From: UBA9620 sp965220695
GTDB taxonomy: Bacteria > Acidobacteriota > Vicinamibacteria > Vicinamibacterales > UBA8438
Direction: 5' to 3'
Assembly (NCBI GenBank): GCA_965220695.1
Contig: OZ244838.1
Coordinates: 5,518,001-5,582,000, forward strand
Length of the DNA: 64,000 nt
The translations under genes were made by a program, and so were the position numbers. Under the pieces are notes generated by a model, which was not told where the DNA came from, did no database searches, and saw only the letters and a program-made list of their open reading frames with translations. Below are positions 28,434 to 36,356 of this stretch, one piece after another; the first letter of the stretch is position 1, and each line of letters starts with the position of its first letter.

Positions 28434-29141
28434 ATGCGTCTGGGTGTGAACATCGACCACGTGGCGACCGTCCGGGAGGCACGGCGGGCGCGCGAACCTG
28501 AACCGGTGACCGCCGCGGCGCTCGCCGAACTGGCGGGTGCCGATGGCATCACCGTGCATCTGCGCGGCGACCGGCGCCACATGCAGGATCGCGATCTGTG
28601 GATGCTGCGAGATACGATCTCGACTCGTCTCAACGTCGAGATGGCGACGACCGACGACATGGTCGCGATCGCCTGCGACCTTAAGCCGGACCAGGTGACG
28701 CTGGTACCAGAGCAGCCAGGGGAAGTCACGACGACCGGCGGTCTCGACGTCATGGGGCATCAGGCGGCGATCAGCGCGGCGGTCGATCGGTTGCAGGCGG
28801 CCGGCATCATGGTCAGCCTGTTCGTCGACCCCGACCCGCAGCAGATTGCGCTGACCCGCACGACCGGCGCCGCCGCCGTCGAGATCAACACCGGACCGTA
28901 CGCCGGCGCCGTGGCCGATCTGCGCAGCGCCGAGGTTGCCCGCGTACGGCAGGCGGCCCGTGCTGCGCATGACGAAGGGCTCGAGGTGTTGGGGGGGCAT
29001 GGACTGACCTACGTCAACGTCGCACCGGTGGCCGCCATTCCGGAGATCGTCGAACTCAACATCGGGCACAGCATCATCTCGCGAGCGGTGCTCGTCGGGA
29101 TCGAGCGTGCGGTGCGCGAGATGATCGCGCTTCTGCGATAG
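28434..29141 (+). CDS. pdxJ: Pyridoxine 5'-phosphate synthase
   Basis: 235 residues, typical length. Condenses 1-deoxy-D-xylulose 5-phosphate with 3-amino-2-oxopropyl phosphate in DXP-dependent vitamin B6 synthesis. The N-terminus LGVNIDHVATVREARR is diagnostic, with HLRGDRRHMQD, ALVPEQ-like TLVPEQPGE, SLFVDPD, EINTGPYA and HGLTYVN following. It lies 23 bases after glmM. Confidence 0.95.
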   Translation: MRLGVNIDHVATVREARRAREPEPVTAAALAELAGADGITVHLRGDRRHMQDRDLWMLRDTISTRLNVEMATTDDMVAIACDLKPDQVTLVPEQPGEVTTTGGLDVMGHQAAISAAVDRLQAAGIMVSLFVDPDPQQIALTRTTGAAAVEINTGPYAGAVADLRSAEVARVRQAARAAHDEGLEVLGGHGLTYVNVAPVAAIPEIVELNIGHSIISRAVLVGIERAVREMIALLR

Positions 29142-29214
29142 CGGTGTCGCCTGTCGCCCCCGCGGGCTGCTATGATCGAAGGGACCGTCCGCGTGCACGG
29201 TCCGGCGCCGTACC

Positions 29215-29835
29215 ATGAATGTCACCGAACGACTACCGCTTGTGGTGTCACTCCTGTTCGCCTCCGGGTTGATGGGGTGGATCGTCTGGACTCAGCGCCC
29301 CGCCGACCCTGTCGAGGTGGTGGAGGCGCCGTCCATGGTAGCGCCGTCCATGGTAGCGCCGTCCGGGGTAGCGCCGTCCGGGGAAGCGCCGCTCCCGGCG
29401 CCTGAACCGGGTCCTGTCGACGAGACACGCGTGGCGGACCTTCGTGCGACAGCCGATCGTGCGCCGGAAGACCTCCAGGCGCGCGTCGATCTGGGCAACC
29501 TCTACTTCAATGCTCGCCGGTTCGCGGACGCGGTTCCCTGGTATGAAGCGGCGCTGGCGCTGGACCCGGAGGCGATCGACGTCAGCACCGACCTCGGCGT
29601 GGCGTATTTCTATCTCGACGATACGGATCGCGCGCTCGCACAATTCGCCCGTTCGCTCGAAGTCGATCCAACCCACGCTAAGACGATGCTGAACCTCGGT
29701 ATCGTGCGCGCGTACGGCAAACAGGATCTCGACGGCGCGATCGAGGTGTGGGAAGAGGCGGTCCGCGTGGCGCCGGACAGCCCGGAAGGCCTCCTCGCCG
29801 CCGACGTGCTTGCACGTTTCCGTGCCGTGCACTAG
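29215..29835 (+). CDS. Membrane-anchored TPR protein
   Basis: 206 residues. One N-terminal helix (LPLVVSLLFASGLMGWIVW) is followed by a Pro/Ala-rich linker partly made of a 15-bp tandem repeat, then three TPR units from about residue 85 (DLQARVDLGNLYFNARRFAD, DVSTDLGVAYFYLDDTDRAL, AKTMLNLGIVRAYGKQD). The TPR part would face the periplasm or cytoplasm as a protein-binding scaffold. It precedes the YHS and BMC genes by 15 bases and may share their transcript; a link to the microcompartment is unproven. Confidence 0.85.
   Translation: MNVTERLPLVVSLLFASGLMGWIVWTQRPADPVEVVEAPSMVAPSMVAPSGVAPSGEAPLPAPEPGPVDETRVADLRATADRAPEDLQARVDLGNLYFNARRFADAVPWYEAALALDPEAIDVSTDLGVAYFYLDDTDRALAQFARSLEVDPTHAKTMLNLGIVRAYGKQDLDGAIEVWEEAVRVAPDSPEGLLAADVLARFRAVH
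29326..29385 (+). repeat. 15-bp in-frame tandem repeat, four units
   Basis: Units GCGCCGTCCATGGTA (two), GCGCCGTCCGGGGTA and GCGCCGTCCGGGGAA encode APSMV, APSMV, APSGV and APSGE in the linker of the TPR protein. The pairs of identical units suggest recent slippage. Confidence 0.9.
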
Positions 29836-29850
29836 CGACCAGGTGCTCAG

Positions 29851-30126
29851 ATGGTGTTTGGCTGGATCATCCGCATCCTCGTGGTCATTGTGCTCGTACG
29901 GATGGTCTGGAAATTTCTCGCTGGGCTGATCGAGGGCGCATCGACCAGGCCTTCCGTACCACCCGCCAAGGGAATTGCGTTGGTGCGGGACCCGATGTGC
30001 GGCACCCACCTGGACCGCAGCCGGGCGATGACGCTCCGCCACAGAGGTGAGACCTACTACTTCTGCTCAGAGGACTGCCGCACCGAGTTCGAGCACGACC
30101 CGCGGGCCGCGGCCAGACGCGCATGA
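29851..30126 (+). CDS. Membrane-anchored YHS-domain protein
   Basis: 91 residues. An N-terminal helix (FGWIIRILVVIVLVRMVWKF) is followed by a YHS domain with DPMCGTHLDRSRA and YYFCSEDCRTEFEHDP. The three cysteines (CG, CSEDC) are the usual metal-binding positions of YHS/TRASH-type domains. Overlaps the next gene by 4 bases (GCATGATG region), so it is coupled to the aldolase of the microcompartment locus. Its role there is unknown; metal sensing or delivery is one guess. Confidence 0.82.
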   Translation: MVFGWIIRILVVIVLVRMVWKFLAGLIEGASTRPSVPPAKGIALVRDPMCGTHLDRSRAMTLRHRGETYYFCSEDCRTEFEHDPRAAARRA

Positions 30127-31028
30127 TGCAGACCGAAGAGCGTCTTCGCGCCGATATCGTCGAGGTCGGCCGGCGTTTGCACGACCGCGGCTTCGTGGCG
30201 TCGAACGACGGCAATATCAGCGTGCGTCTGGACGGCGACCGATTGCTCACCACTCCCACGCGTGTGTCCAAAGGATTCATGACGCCGGACATGATGGTCA
30301 CCACGGATCTGGCCGGCCGGCAGTTGACTGGTGATCGCAAACCGTCGTCCGAGATTCTGATGCATCTGGCGGTGTACGAGCACCGGCCCGAGATCAACGC
30401 GGTCGTGCACGCGCATCCGCCGACCGCCACCGGCTTTGCGGTCGCCGGAATTCCACTGGACCGCGCCGTCCTCGCCGAGGTGGTGACCACGCTCGGGAGC
30501 ATCCCGATCGCCGACTACGGCACCCCCTCGACCACCGAGCTGGCTGACGCGGTGCGGCGCTACATCAAGGCGCACGACGGGTTGTTGCTGGCGAATCATG
30601 GCGCATTGACCGTTGCCCAGGCCCTGTTTCCGGCCTACTACAAGATGGAGACGGTGGAGCACTTCGCCCGCATCAGCCTGGCGGCGCGACAGTTGGGCCG
30701 GGAACGGGTGCTGTCGCGCGAAGAGGTGAACCGGCTGCAGGGGCTGCGCGACCGATACGGTATCGCGGCGCCGGCGCCGTTCTGCCCGCCTGACCAGGAC
30801 CCCGGCGACGTCGCCGATTGTCAATCCCTCGAGGCGCCGTCCCGTCCGGGGGCGCGTTTGCTGGACCCTGATTCGCTCGGAGCCGCACAATCGGAAACCG
30901 GCGCCGGCGTCGGCGCGCCGGCGCAGCGGGGCTCGCAGCGTGAGCCGCTAGGCCCGGATGACGAAGTTCGACTAACATACCGCGAACTGACAGCGCTGAT
31001 CGCGGACGCGGTCACGCAGTTGCGGTAG
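30123..31028 (+). CDS. Class II aldolase/adducin-family protein with C-terminal extension, probable BMC cargo
   Basis: 301 residues. Residues 1-215 are a class II (zinc) aldolase like L-fuculose-1-phosphate or L-rhamnulose-1-phosphate aldolase: SNDGNISVR, catalytic-position Glu77 (SSEILMH), zinc ligands His96 and His98 (VVHAHPPTA) and His159 (LANHGAL). Such enzymes split a sugar phosphate into dihydroxyacetone phosphate and an aldehyde. Beyond the domain is a Pro/Gly/Ala-rich linker (about 216-279) and a terminal amphipathic helix (LTYRELTALIADAVTQLR), the layout of a microcompartment encapsulation peptide. The BMC-H gene follows after 13 bases. Substrate not determinable. Confidence 0.88.
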   Translation: MMQTEERLRADIVEVGRRLHDRGFVASNDGNISVRLDGDRLLTTPTRVSKGFMTPDMMVTTDLAGRQLTGDRKPSSEILMHLAVYEHRPEINAVVHAHPPTATGFAVAGIPLDRAVLAEVVTTLGSIPIADYGTPSTTELADAVRRYIKAHDGLLLANHGALTVAQALFPAYYKMETVEHFARISLAARQLGRERVLSREEVNRLQGLRDRYGIAAPAPFCPPDQDPGDVADCQSLEAPSRPGARLLDPDSLGAAQSETGAGVGAPAQRGSQREPLGPDDEVRLTYRELTALIADAVTQLR

Positions 31029-31041
31029 CGGGAGGCAGGCA

Positions 31042-31329
31042 ATGGGCGAGGCGCTCGGAATGGTGGAAACCAAGGGGCTCGTCGCGATGATCGAAGCATC
31101 GGACGCGATGGTGAAGGCCGCCAAGGTCACGCTGGTGGGTTGGGAGAAGATCGGCGCCGGCTTCGTGACCACGATGGTCCGGGGCGACGTCGCCGCGGTC
31201 AAGGCGGCCACAGATGCGGGTGCCGCCGCGGCGCGCCGGGTTGGCGAGCTTGTGGCGGTGCACGTCATTCCGCGTCCCCATGCGAATCTCGAAGAGGCGC
31301 TGCCGATCGGCAAGAGCACCGATCGCTGA
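31042..31329 (+). CDS. BMC-H microcompartment shell protein (PduA/EutM/CcmK family)
   Basis: 95 residues, one Pfam00936-type BMC domain: ALGMVETKGLVAMIEASDAMVKAA, then VRGDVAAVKAATDAGAAAA and the C-terminal VHVIPRPHANLEEALP. Members form hexagonal sheets of the polyhedral shell. The pore loop reads KIGAG (residues 36-40) where PduA has KIGSG, so the pore Ser is Ala here. It is the only hexameric shell gene in the locus; no tandem-domain BMC-T is present. Confidence 0.96.
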   Translation: MGEALGMVETKGLVAMIEASDAMVKAAKVTLVGWEKIGAGFVTTMVRGDVAAVKAATDAGAAAARRVGELVAVHVIPRPHANLEEALPIGKSTDR

Positions 31330-31410
31330 CCTTCGTCTTCTCGTCCGGCCCGGCGGGTCTCCGGCGCCGCCGGGACGGCCTGACCCGGCCCGGTCCAGCA
31401 CACTCCAGCG

Positions 31411-31686
31411 ATGATCCTCGCCAAGGTCGTGGGTACCGTCGTCGCCACCCGCAAGGATGAGCTGCTGGTCGGCAGCAAGCTGCTCCTGGTGCAGCCGGTG
31501 TCGCCGGATGGGGAGCCTCGGGGCGGCCCGATCGTGGCCGTCGACACCGTCGACGCGGGTGCGGCCGAGACGGTGCTCGTCGTCAGCGGCAGTTCCGCGC
31601 GCATGGCGTCCGGCCAGAGCGACCGGCCGGTGGATGCGGCAATCGTCGGCATCGTCGACGCCGTCTCCCTCGACGGCGCCGACTGA
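31411..31686 (+). CDS. BMC-P pentameric shell vertex protein 1 (EutN/CcmL family)
   Basis: 91 residues. EutN/CcmL fold: MILAKVVGTVVATRKDELLVG, KLLLVQPVSPDG, IVAVDTVDAGAAETVLVVSGSSAR and the C-terminal DAAIVGIVD. Pentamers cap the vertices of the shell. First of three consecutive paralogues. An 81-bp gap without features separates it from the BMC-H gene. Confidence 0.94.
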   Translation: MILAKVVGTVVATRKDELLVGSKLLLVQPVSPDGEPRGGPIVAVDTVDAGAAETVLVVSGSSARMASGQSDRPVDAAIVGIVDAVSLDGAD

Positions 31687-31695
31687 TCTCGCCTC

Positions 31696-32022
31696 ATGCA
31701 GTTGGCCCGTGTGATTGGCAACGTCGTCGTCACGGTCAAGGATCCCGGTCTGGTCGGGAGGACCTTGCTTGTGCTGCAGCCGCTGTCACCGTCGCGCGAG
31801 GCGGTCGGCACTCCGGTGATTGCCGTCGACTCCGTCGGCGCCGGCGCGGGCGAAGAAGTGTTCTTCGTGCGCGGGCGTGAGGCGGCGTTGCCGTTTCTAC
31901 CAGATATGGTGCCGGCCGACGCCAGTGTCGTCGGTATCTGCGATCAGTGGACCGTCGACGTCTTGGTTCCGCGGCCACGGCATCGCGGCGCGTCCGGCGC
32001 GGCCCGGACAGGGCGGCGCTGA
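31696..32022 (+). CDS. BMC-P pentameric shell vertex protein 2 (EutN/CcmL family), C-terminal extension
   Basis: 108 residues. The core MQLARVIGNVVVTVKDPGLVG ... VIAVDSVGAGAGEEVFFVRGREA ... ADASVVGICD is EutN-like, but about 20 extra basic residues (PRPRHRGASGAARTGRR) follow. Its stop overlaps the start of the third paralogue (TGATG). Confidence 0.92.
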   Translation: MQLARVIGNVVVTVKDPGLVGRTLLVLQPLSPSREAVGTPVIAVDSVGAGAGEEVFFVRGREAALPFLPDMVPADASVVGICDQWTVDVLVPRPRHRGASGAARTGRR

Positions 32023-32291
32023 TGCGTCTGGCCCGCGTGGTGGGGGCGGTTGTCGCGACACGGAAGAACCGCGCGCTCGACGGCGCCGCGTTGCTGCTGG
32101 CTCAACCGGTCGATCGCGCCGGGCAGCCGACCGGCCCGGTGCAGCTCGCTGTCGACGCTATGGGCGCGGGCCCCGGCGAGCTCGTACTCGTCGTCCTGGA
32201 GGGGCGAGCGGCTGGCGCCGCGCTTGGCCGGCAGTCGGCGCCGGTCGACGCCGCCATCGTCGGCATCGTCGACCCGTCCGGGTTGACCTGA
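32022..32291 (+). CDS. BMC-P pentameric shell vertex protein 3 (EutN/CcmL family)
   Basis: 89 residues from ATG 32022, chosen because it overlaps the previous stop and matches the family N-terminus (MRLARVVGAVVATRKNRALDG). Then LLLAQPVDRAGQPTGPVQLAV, DAMGAGPGELVLVVLEG and DAAIVGIVDP. Three distinct BMC-P copies in a row suggests mixed vertex composition, as in several metabolosome loci. Confidence 0.93.
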   Translation: MRLARVVGAVVATRKNRALDGAALLLAQPVDRAGQPTGPVQLAVDAMGAGPGELVLVVLEGRAAGAALGRQSAPVDAAIVGIVDPSGLT

Positions 32292-32309
32292 CGCGCGGAT
32301 GCAGTCCTC

Positions 32310-33266
32310 ATGCACCCACACCTGCCCTCCGTGCTGGTGACCCGGCGGCTACCCTCGGCCGCCCTTGCCCCGCTACGAGAGATGTGCGAGGTCGATCTCC
32401 ACGCCGGCGCCGAGGTGATGGATCACGACCTGCTCTGCGCGCGGCTGCGGGGCAAGCAAGGCCTCGTCTGCATGTTCAACGACCGCATCGACGCCGCCGC
32501 CCTCGCGGCCGGCGACGCGTTGCAGGTGATCGCGACCGTGGCGGTCGGATTCGACAACATTGACACGGCCGCGGCGGACGCTGGCGGTATCGTGCTGACC
32601 CATACACCGGACATTCTGACCGGAGCGACCACCGAACTGACCTGGGCGTTGATCCTGTCGGTCACCCGCCGCATCGCGGAAGCCGACCGGTTGGTGCGTG
32701 GCGGCAGGTGGTCCGGATGGACGTTCGACTTCATGCTCGGTAGCGAGTTGCGTGGCAAACAACTCGGTATCGTCGGGGCGGGACGGATCGGCCGCGCGGT
32801 AGCGGCCGTGGCGCCCGCGTTCGGCATGCAGGTGGTGTTCGCGGGTCGCGCTGGCGAGACGGCGGGAGGTCAGCAGGTGTCCCTTGACGAACTGCTGCTG
32901 ACATCAGACGTGGTTTCGCTGCATGTGACGTTGACCGACGAGACCCGACACCTGATCGATCGGCGGGCGCTCGCACGGATGAAACGCTCTGCCTGTCTGA
33001 TCAATACGTCGCGCGGTCCGGTCGTCGACGAGGCGGCGCTGTCCTGGGCGCTGGACGAGCGCTTGATCGCGGGGGCCGGTCTTGACGTCTTCGAGGACGA
33101 GCCGCACGTGCATCCAGGGTTGTTGCACCGGGAGAACGTCTGTCTTACGCCCCATATTGGCAGCGCCACGCGCGAGACACGGGTGGCGATGGCGTCCCTG
33201 GCGGTTCGTAACGTCGTCGAAGTCTTGAGCGGGCGACCCGCCGTGACACCGATACCCCCGCGGTGA
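32310..33266 (+). CDS. D-isomer-specific 2-hydroxyacid dehydrogenase (GhrB/glyoxylate reductase-like)
   Basis: 318 residues. NAD(P)-dependent reduction of a 2-oxoacid or glyoxylate-type substrate. The nucleotide loop is GIVGAGRIGRAV; the catalytic Arg is in INTSRGPVVDE, Glu in DVFEDEP and His in LTPHIGSAT. It starts 18 bases after the third BMC-P gene, so it may be part of the compartment operon and consume or supply NADH; no targeting peptide is clear. It could also act outside on ordinary 2-oxoacids. Confidence 0.9.
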   Translation: MHPHLPSVLVTRRLPSAALAPLREMCEVDLHAGAEVMDHDLLCARLRGKQGLVCMFNDRIDAAALAAGDALQVIATVAVGFDNIDTAAADAGGIVLTHTPDILTGATTELTWALILSVTRRIAEADRLVRGGRWSGWTFDFMLGSELRGKQLGIVGAGRIGRAVAAVAPAFGMQVVFAGRAGETAGGQQVSLDELLLTSDVVSLHVTLTDETRHLIDRRALARMKRSACLINTSRGPVVDEAALSWALDERLIAGAGLDVFEDEPHVHPGLLHRENVCLTPHIGSATRETRVAMASLAVRNVVEVLSGRPAVTPIPPR

Positions 33267-33279
33267 GGTGTGAATCGCA

Positions 33280-33987
33280 GTGACGACGTCGACTCGAAAA
33301 CGTCTCGCGACCGGTAGCCCGTCCGTGAGACGGCACGTGGCGCGGGTGATGATGCGTCTGGGGACGGCGATGCGTGAGATGGAGGAACCGGCGGTCGAAA
33401 AGATCGCCGAGACCGAGCAGTCAGACCCGTTCAAGGTCCTGATCGCCACGATGCTGTCTGCCCAGACCCGGGATGCGGTGACACTGGAGGCGTCGACCCG
33501 GCTCTTCGCGTGCGCGGGTACACCGCAGACGATGGCTCGGTTGCGGGTGGAGACCATTCAGGATCTGATCTACCCGGTCAGCTTCTATCGCAACAAGGCG
33601 CGGCACGTGAAGGAGACCTGCCGGCTGCTGATCGAGCGGTATGGCGGGCACGTGCCGGCCGCGATGACCGAGCTGGTGGCGCTGCCGGGCGTCGGCCGGA
33701 AGACCGCCAATCTCGTGCTGATTGTCGCATTGCGCAGCAAGGACAACATCTGTGTCGACACCCACGTACACCGCATCTCGAACCGCCTCGGGTGGGTGGA
33801 GACGCGCTCGCCCGACGAGACGGAACAGGCGCTGTACCGGGTCGCGGCGCGCAAGTGGTGGCCGCTGCTCAATCTCTATCTGGTGACGTGGGGCCAGCAG
33901 GTCTGCAAACCGCTCTATCCGACCTGCCGTCGGTGCGCCATCGACTCGCTGTGTCCGCGCATCGGCGTGGACAAGATCGGCAGTTAG
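33280..33987 (+). CDS. nth: Endonuclease III
   Basis: 235 residues from GTG 33280. Base-excision DNA glycosylase/AP lyase for oxidised pyrimidines. Helix-hairpin-helix LPGVGRKTANL contains the catalytic Lys, with the catalytic Asp in CVDTHVHR. The 4Fe-4S cluster cysteines have the classic C-x6-C-x2-C-x5-C spacing (CKPLYPTCRRCAIDSLC). The N-terminus is about 20 residues longer than in E. coli, and ATGs at 33349, 33355 or 33370 are alternatives. TAG stop abuts a repeat-element end. Confidence 0.93.
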   Translation: MTTSTRKRLATGSPSVRRHVARVMMRLGTAMREMEEPAVEKIAETEQSDPFKVLIATMLSAQTRDAVTLEASTRLFACAGTPQTMARLRVETIQDLIYPVSFYRNKARHVKETCRLLIERYGGHVPAAMTELVALPGVGRKTANLVLIVALRSKDNICVDTHVHRISNRLGWVETRSPDETEQALYRVAARKWWPLLNLYLVTWGQQVCKPLYPTCRRCAIDSLCPRIGVDKIGS

Positions 33988-34022
33988 CACCCGTGGTGAA
34001 ATCCCGCGTTGCACCGAGATCG
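33988..34022. mobile_element. MITE-like repeat element, copy C (one end only)
   Basis: Directly after the nth TAG stop lies CACCCGTGGTGAAATCCCGC followed by GTTGCACCGAGATCGAC, matching the outer end and adjoining segment of the element family. The rest is absent, so this is a truncated copy. Confidence 0.65.
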
Positions 34023-34078
34023 ACGCGCTGCCTGCCGCAAGCGGGTGGACGTCCGCACAAGGGCAGACACGACTGGTC

Positions 34079-34789
34079 ATGAGCGAGCCTGCGTCCAGAC
34101 GCGCGGTCGTGCTGTTGAGCGGTGGCCTCGACTCATACACCGCGGCGGCGATCGCACAGGCCGACGGGTTCCGCCTGTACGCGCTGACGGTGCGCTATGG
34201 GCAACTCCATGCCTGTGAAATCGAGGCCGCCCGGCGGGTGGGACAGGCGCTCGATGTGGTCCGGCACCTGGAGTTGACCGTCGACCTGAGTGCGTTCGGC
34301 GGCTCGGCGTTGACCGGTGACGGGGACATTCCGGTCGACCTTTCCCCGGACCGGGACGGTATCCCGCCTACCTACGTGCCGGGCCGCAACACCGTGCTGC
34401 TGTCGCTGGCGCTCGCCTGGGCCGAGGTGCTCGGCGCGTGCCACCTCGTCATCGGGATCAACGCCCTCGACTACTCGGGGTATCCAGATTGCCGGCCGGA
34501 GTTCGCGGCGGCGTTCGAGACGTTGGCCGGTCTGGCGACCCGCACGGGCGTCGAGGGGGGTCGGTTCCGGATCTTCGCGCCGCTCGCGCACTGGTCGAAG
34601 GCGGAGATCATCACGCGCGGACACGCTCTGGGCCTCGATTACGGGCTGACCCACAGTTGTTACGCGCCGACTGGCGACGCGCGCCCTTGCGGGCGTTGCG
34701 ATAGTTGCCAGTTGCGGGCCCGCGGGTTCGCCGAAGCCGGTCTGCCGGACCCCGCGCTCGTCCCCGCGCCAGGGGGCCGCGTGCCCTGA
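34079..34789 (+). CDS. queC: 7-cyano-7-deazaguanine synthase
   Basis: 236 residues. Converts 7-carboxy-7-deazaguanine to preQ0 in queuosine synthesis, using ATP and ammonia. PP-loop VVLLSGGLDSYTAA near the N-terminus, then LTVRYGQLHACEIEAA, YVPGRNTVLLSLALAWAE and the zinc-binding cysteines CYAPTGDARPCGRCDSC. Together with queA in this window it supports de novo queuosine. Confidence 0.96.
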   Translation: MSEPASRRAVVLLSGGLDSYTAAAIAQADGFRLYALTVRYGQLHACEIEAARRVGQALDVVRHLELTVDLSAFGGSALTGDGDIPVDLSPDRDGIPPTYVPGRNTVLLSLALAWAEVLGACHLVIGINALDYSGYPDCRPEFAAAFETLAGLATRTGVEGGRFRIFAPLAHWSKAEIITRGHALGLDYGLTHSCYAPTGDARPCGRCDSCQLRARGFAEAGLPDPALVPAPGGRVP

Positions 34790-34832
34790 CCCGCCGCCGA
34801 GCGGTCCAACGTCCGGCGCGAGCCGTCGCCGG

Positions 34833-36350
34833 TCAGCGGCCGCTGGCCGGTCGTGTGGTCCGCGCCAGTTGCCCGACCATCCGATCGATGATCCCGAGAA
34901 TCGGTCCCGCGGCTCCCGAAAAATTGTTGGCCAGCACGGCGAAGGCCAGCATCTCGCCGTCAGCACTGGTGACATACCCCGCGAGCGCCCGTACGTTCGA
35001 CATCGACCCGGTCTTGGCGCGGGCGTTGCCGGCGGCTGCCGTGCCCGACATTCTCGAGGCTAGCGTGCCGCTCTCGCCAGCGACCGGCAGTGCGGCAAGA
35101 TACGGCTCTGCATGCCGTGGGTGGTCATACATTCGTTGCAGCACGTCCACCAGCGCGCGCGCCGTCACGTAGTTGTAGCGCGAAAGACCAGAGGCATCGG
35201 CGACGACGATTCGGGACGGGCCGATGTCCCACGACTCGAGCATCTCGCGCATGATGTTCCGTCCGGCCGCGGCGGTTCGCGGTCGGCGGCCCTGGTCGAG
35301 TGTGCGGAGCAGCGCTTCCGCGTACAGGTTCTGGCTGTTCCGCATGAGGGGGACCGCGATCTCGGAGAGTGGCGGCGAGCGGTGACGCACCAGCAGCGCC
35401 GGCGTGTCGTCGGATATCGGAACGTCGAGGTTGTCCAGATCGACCGCCTCGCCGGTGACGGCGATTCCGGCGCGTTCGAGCGCGCGTGTCAACTCCCGGA
35501 CAAAAAAGAGTGTCGGGTCCGCGACCGCCGCGCTCAGCGAGATCGGCGAGGCACTGGCAGGAATCCCGCCCCGGACCTCCAGCGCGCCGTCGTGAGCCCG
35601 GCGAAGTTCCAGATCGGGCTCCGCGTCCGGACCGCTCGTCTCGACATGGTTCACCACCAGTGGTCCAACGGCCGGCGGATCGATCTCGATCAAGGTGTCC
35701 TCGCCTGCCACGCTACCGGAGTGCACGGTCAATCGGGCAGTGTTGCCCCGGTGTATCAGGGCGCCGCCCGCGGCCGCGTAGCCGTGCGGCAGGTCGTCCC
35801 ATGACCAGCCGAATCCGGGCGCGGCCTCCTCCACGAGGTCGTCATCGCCGACCACGCGTCCCGTGATGGTGGTGATGCCGGTGCCCAGGAGAGCGTCCGC
35901 CCAGTCGTCGAACACCGGCGTCTCCCGCCCGCCGCCGGCATTGATGGTCGGATCGCCGCCGCCTCGCACCAGCAGGTCGCCGTCAAGCGTTCCGTCGACG
36001 ATCGGTCCGGTCGACAGCAGTTCGGTGCCGTACCGGTGGTCCCACCCCAGACGCTCGGCCGCCACCGCCAGCGCGACGAGCTTCATGGTGGACGCCGGCA
36101 TGAGGAGCCGATCACCGTGATGGTCGAACAGCACCTCGCCCGAGTCGAGCGACCGAACCAGCACACCCCACACTGCCGGCCGGGCAGCAGGACTCTCGAT
36201 CAGGCCGTTCAGCGTTTGGGCAAGGGCGTGTGCCGGCGCGGGCACAGGCTCGCTGGTGGCAGGTGTGCGGGGAGGACGGGCGCCGGCGCAGGCGCCCAGG
36301 GTCAGACACAGCAGGAGCGATACGCCGCGGCGGCGGAATAATCGCCCCAT
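34833..36350 (-). CDS. dacB: D-alanyl-D-alanine carboxypeptidase/endopeptidase (PBP4, DacB family), lipoprotein
   Basis: 505 residues. The N-terminus RRRGVSLLLCLTLGAC is a lipoprotein signal peptide (lipobox LGAC, Cys21). Class C penicillin-binding motifs: SxxK at 87-90 (ASTMK), SxN in the ASGLSRYNY segment, and KTG in RAKTGSMSN. The domain insert between SxxK and SxN is typical of DacB/PBP4. It trims peptidoglycan peptides in the periplasm. Convergent with queC with a 43-bp gap; it follows the Gld-type exporter genes by 6 bases and may be cotranscribed. Confidence 0.93.
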   Translation of the reverse strand: MGRLFRRRGVSLLLCLTLGACAGARPPRTPATSEPVPAPAHALAQTLNGLIESPAARPAVWGVLVRSLDSGEVLFDHHGDRLLMPASTMKLVALAVAAERLGWDHRYGTELLSTGPIVDGTLDGDLLVRGGGDPTINAGGGRETPVFDDWADALLGTGITTITGRVVGDDDLVEEAAPGFGWSWDDLPHGYAAAGGALIHRGNTARLTVHSGSVAGEDTLIEIDPPAVGPLVVNHVETSGPDAEPDLELRRAHDGALEVRGGIPASASPISLSAAVADPTLFFVRELTRALERAGIAVTGEAVDLDNLDVPISDDTPALLVRHRSPPLSEIAVPLMRNSQNLYAEALLRTLDQGRRPRTAAAGRNIMREMLESWDIGPSRIVVADASGLSRYNYVTARALVDVLQRMYDHPRHAEPYLAALPVAGESGTLASRMSGTAAAGNARAKTGSMSNVRALAGYVTSADGEMLAFAVLANNFSGAAGPILGIIDRMVGQLARTTRPASGR

Positions 36351-36356
36351 GTGCAG

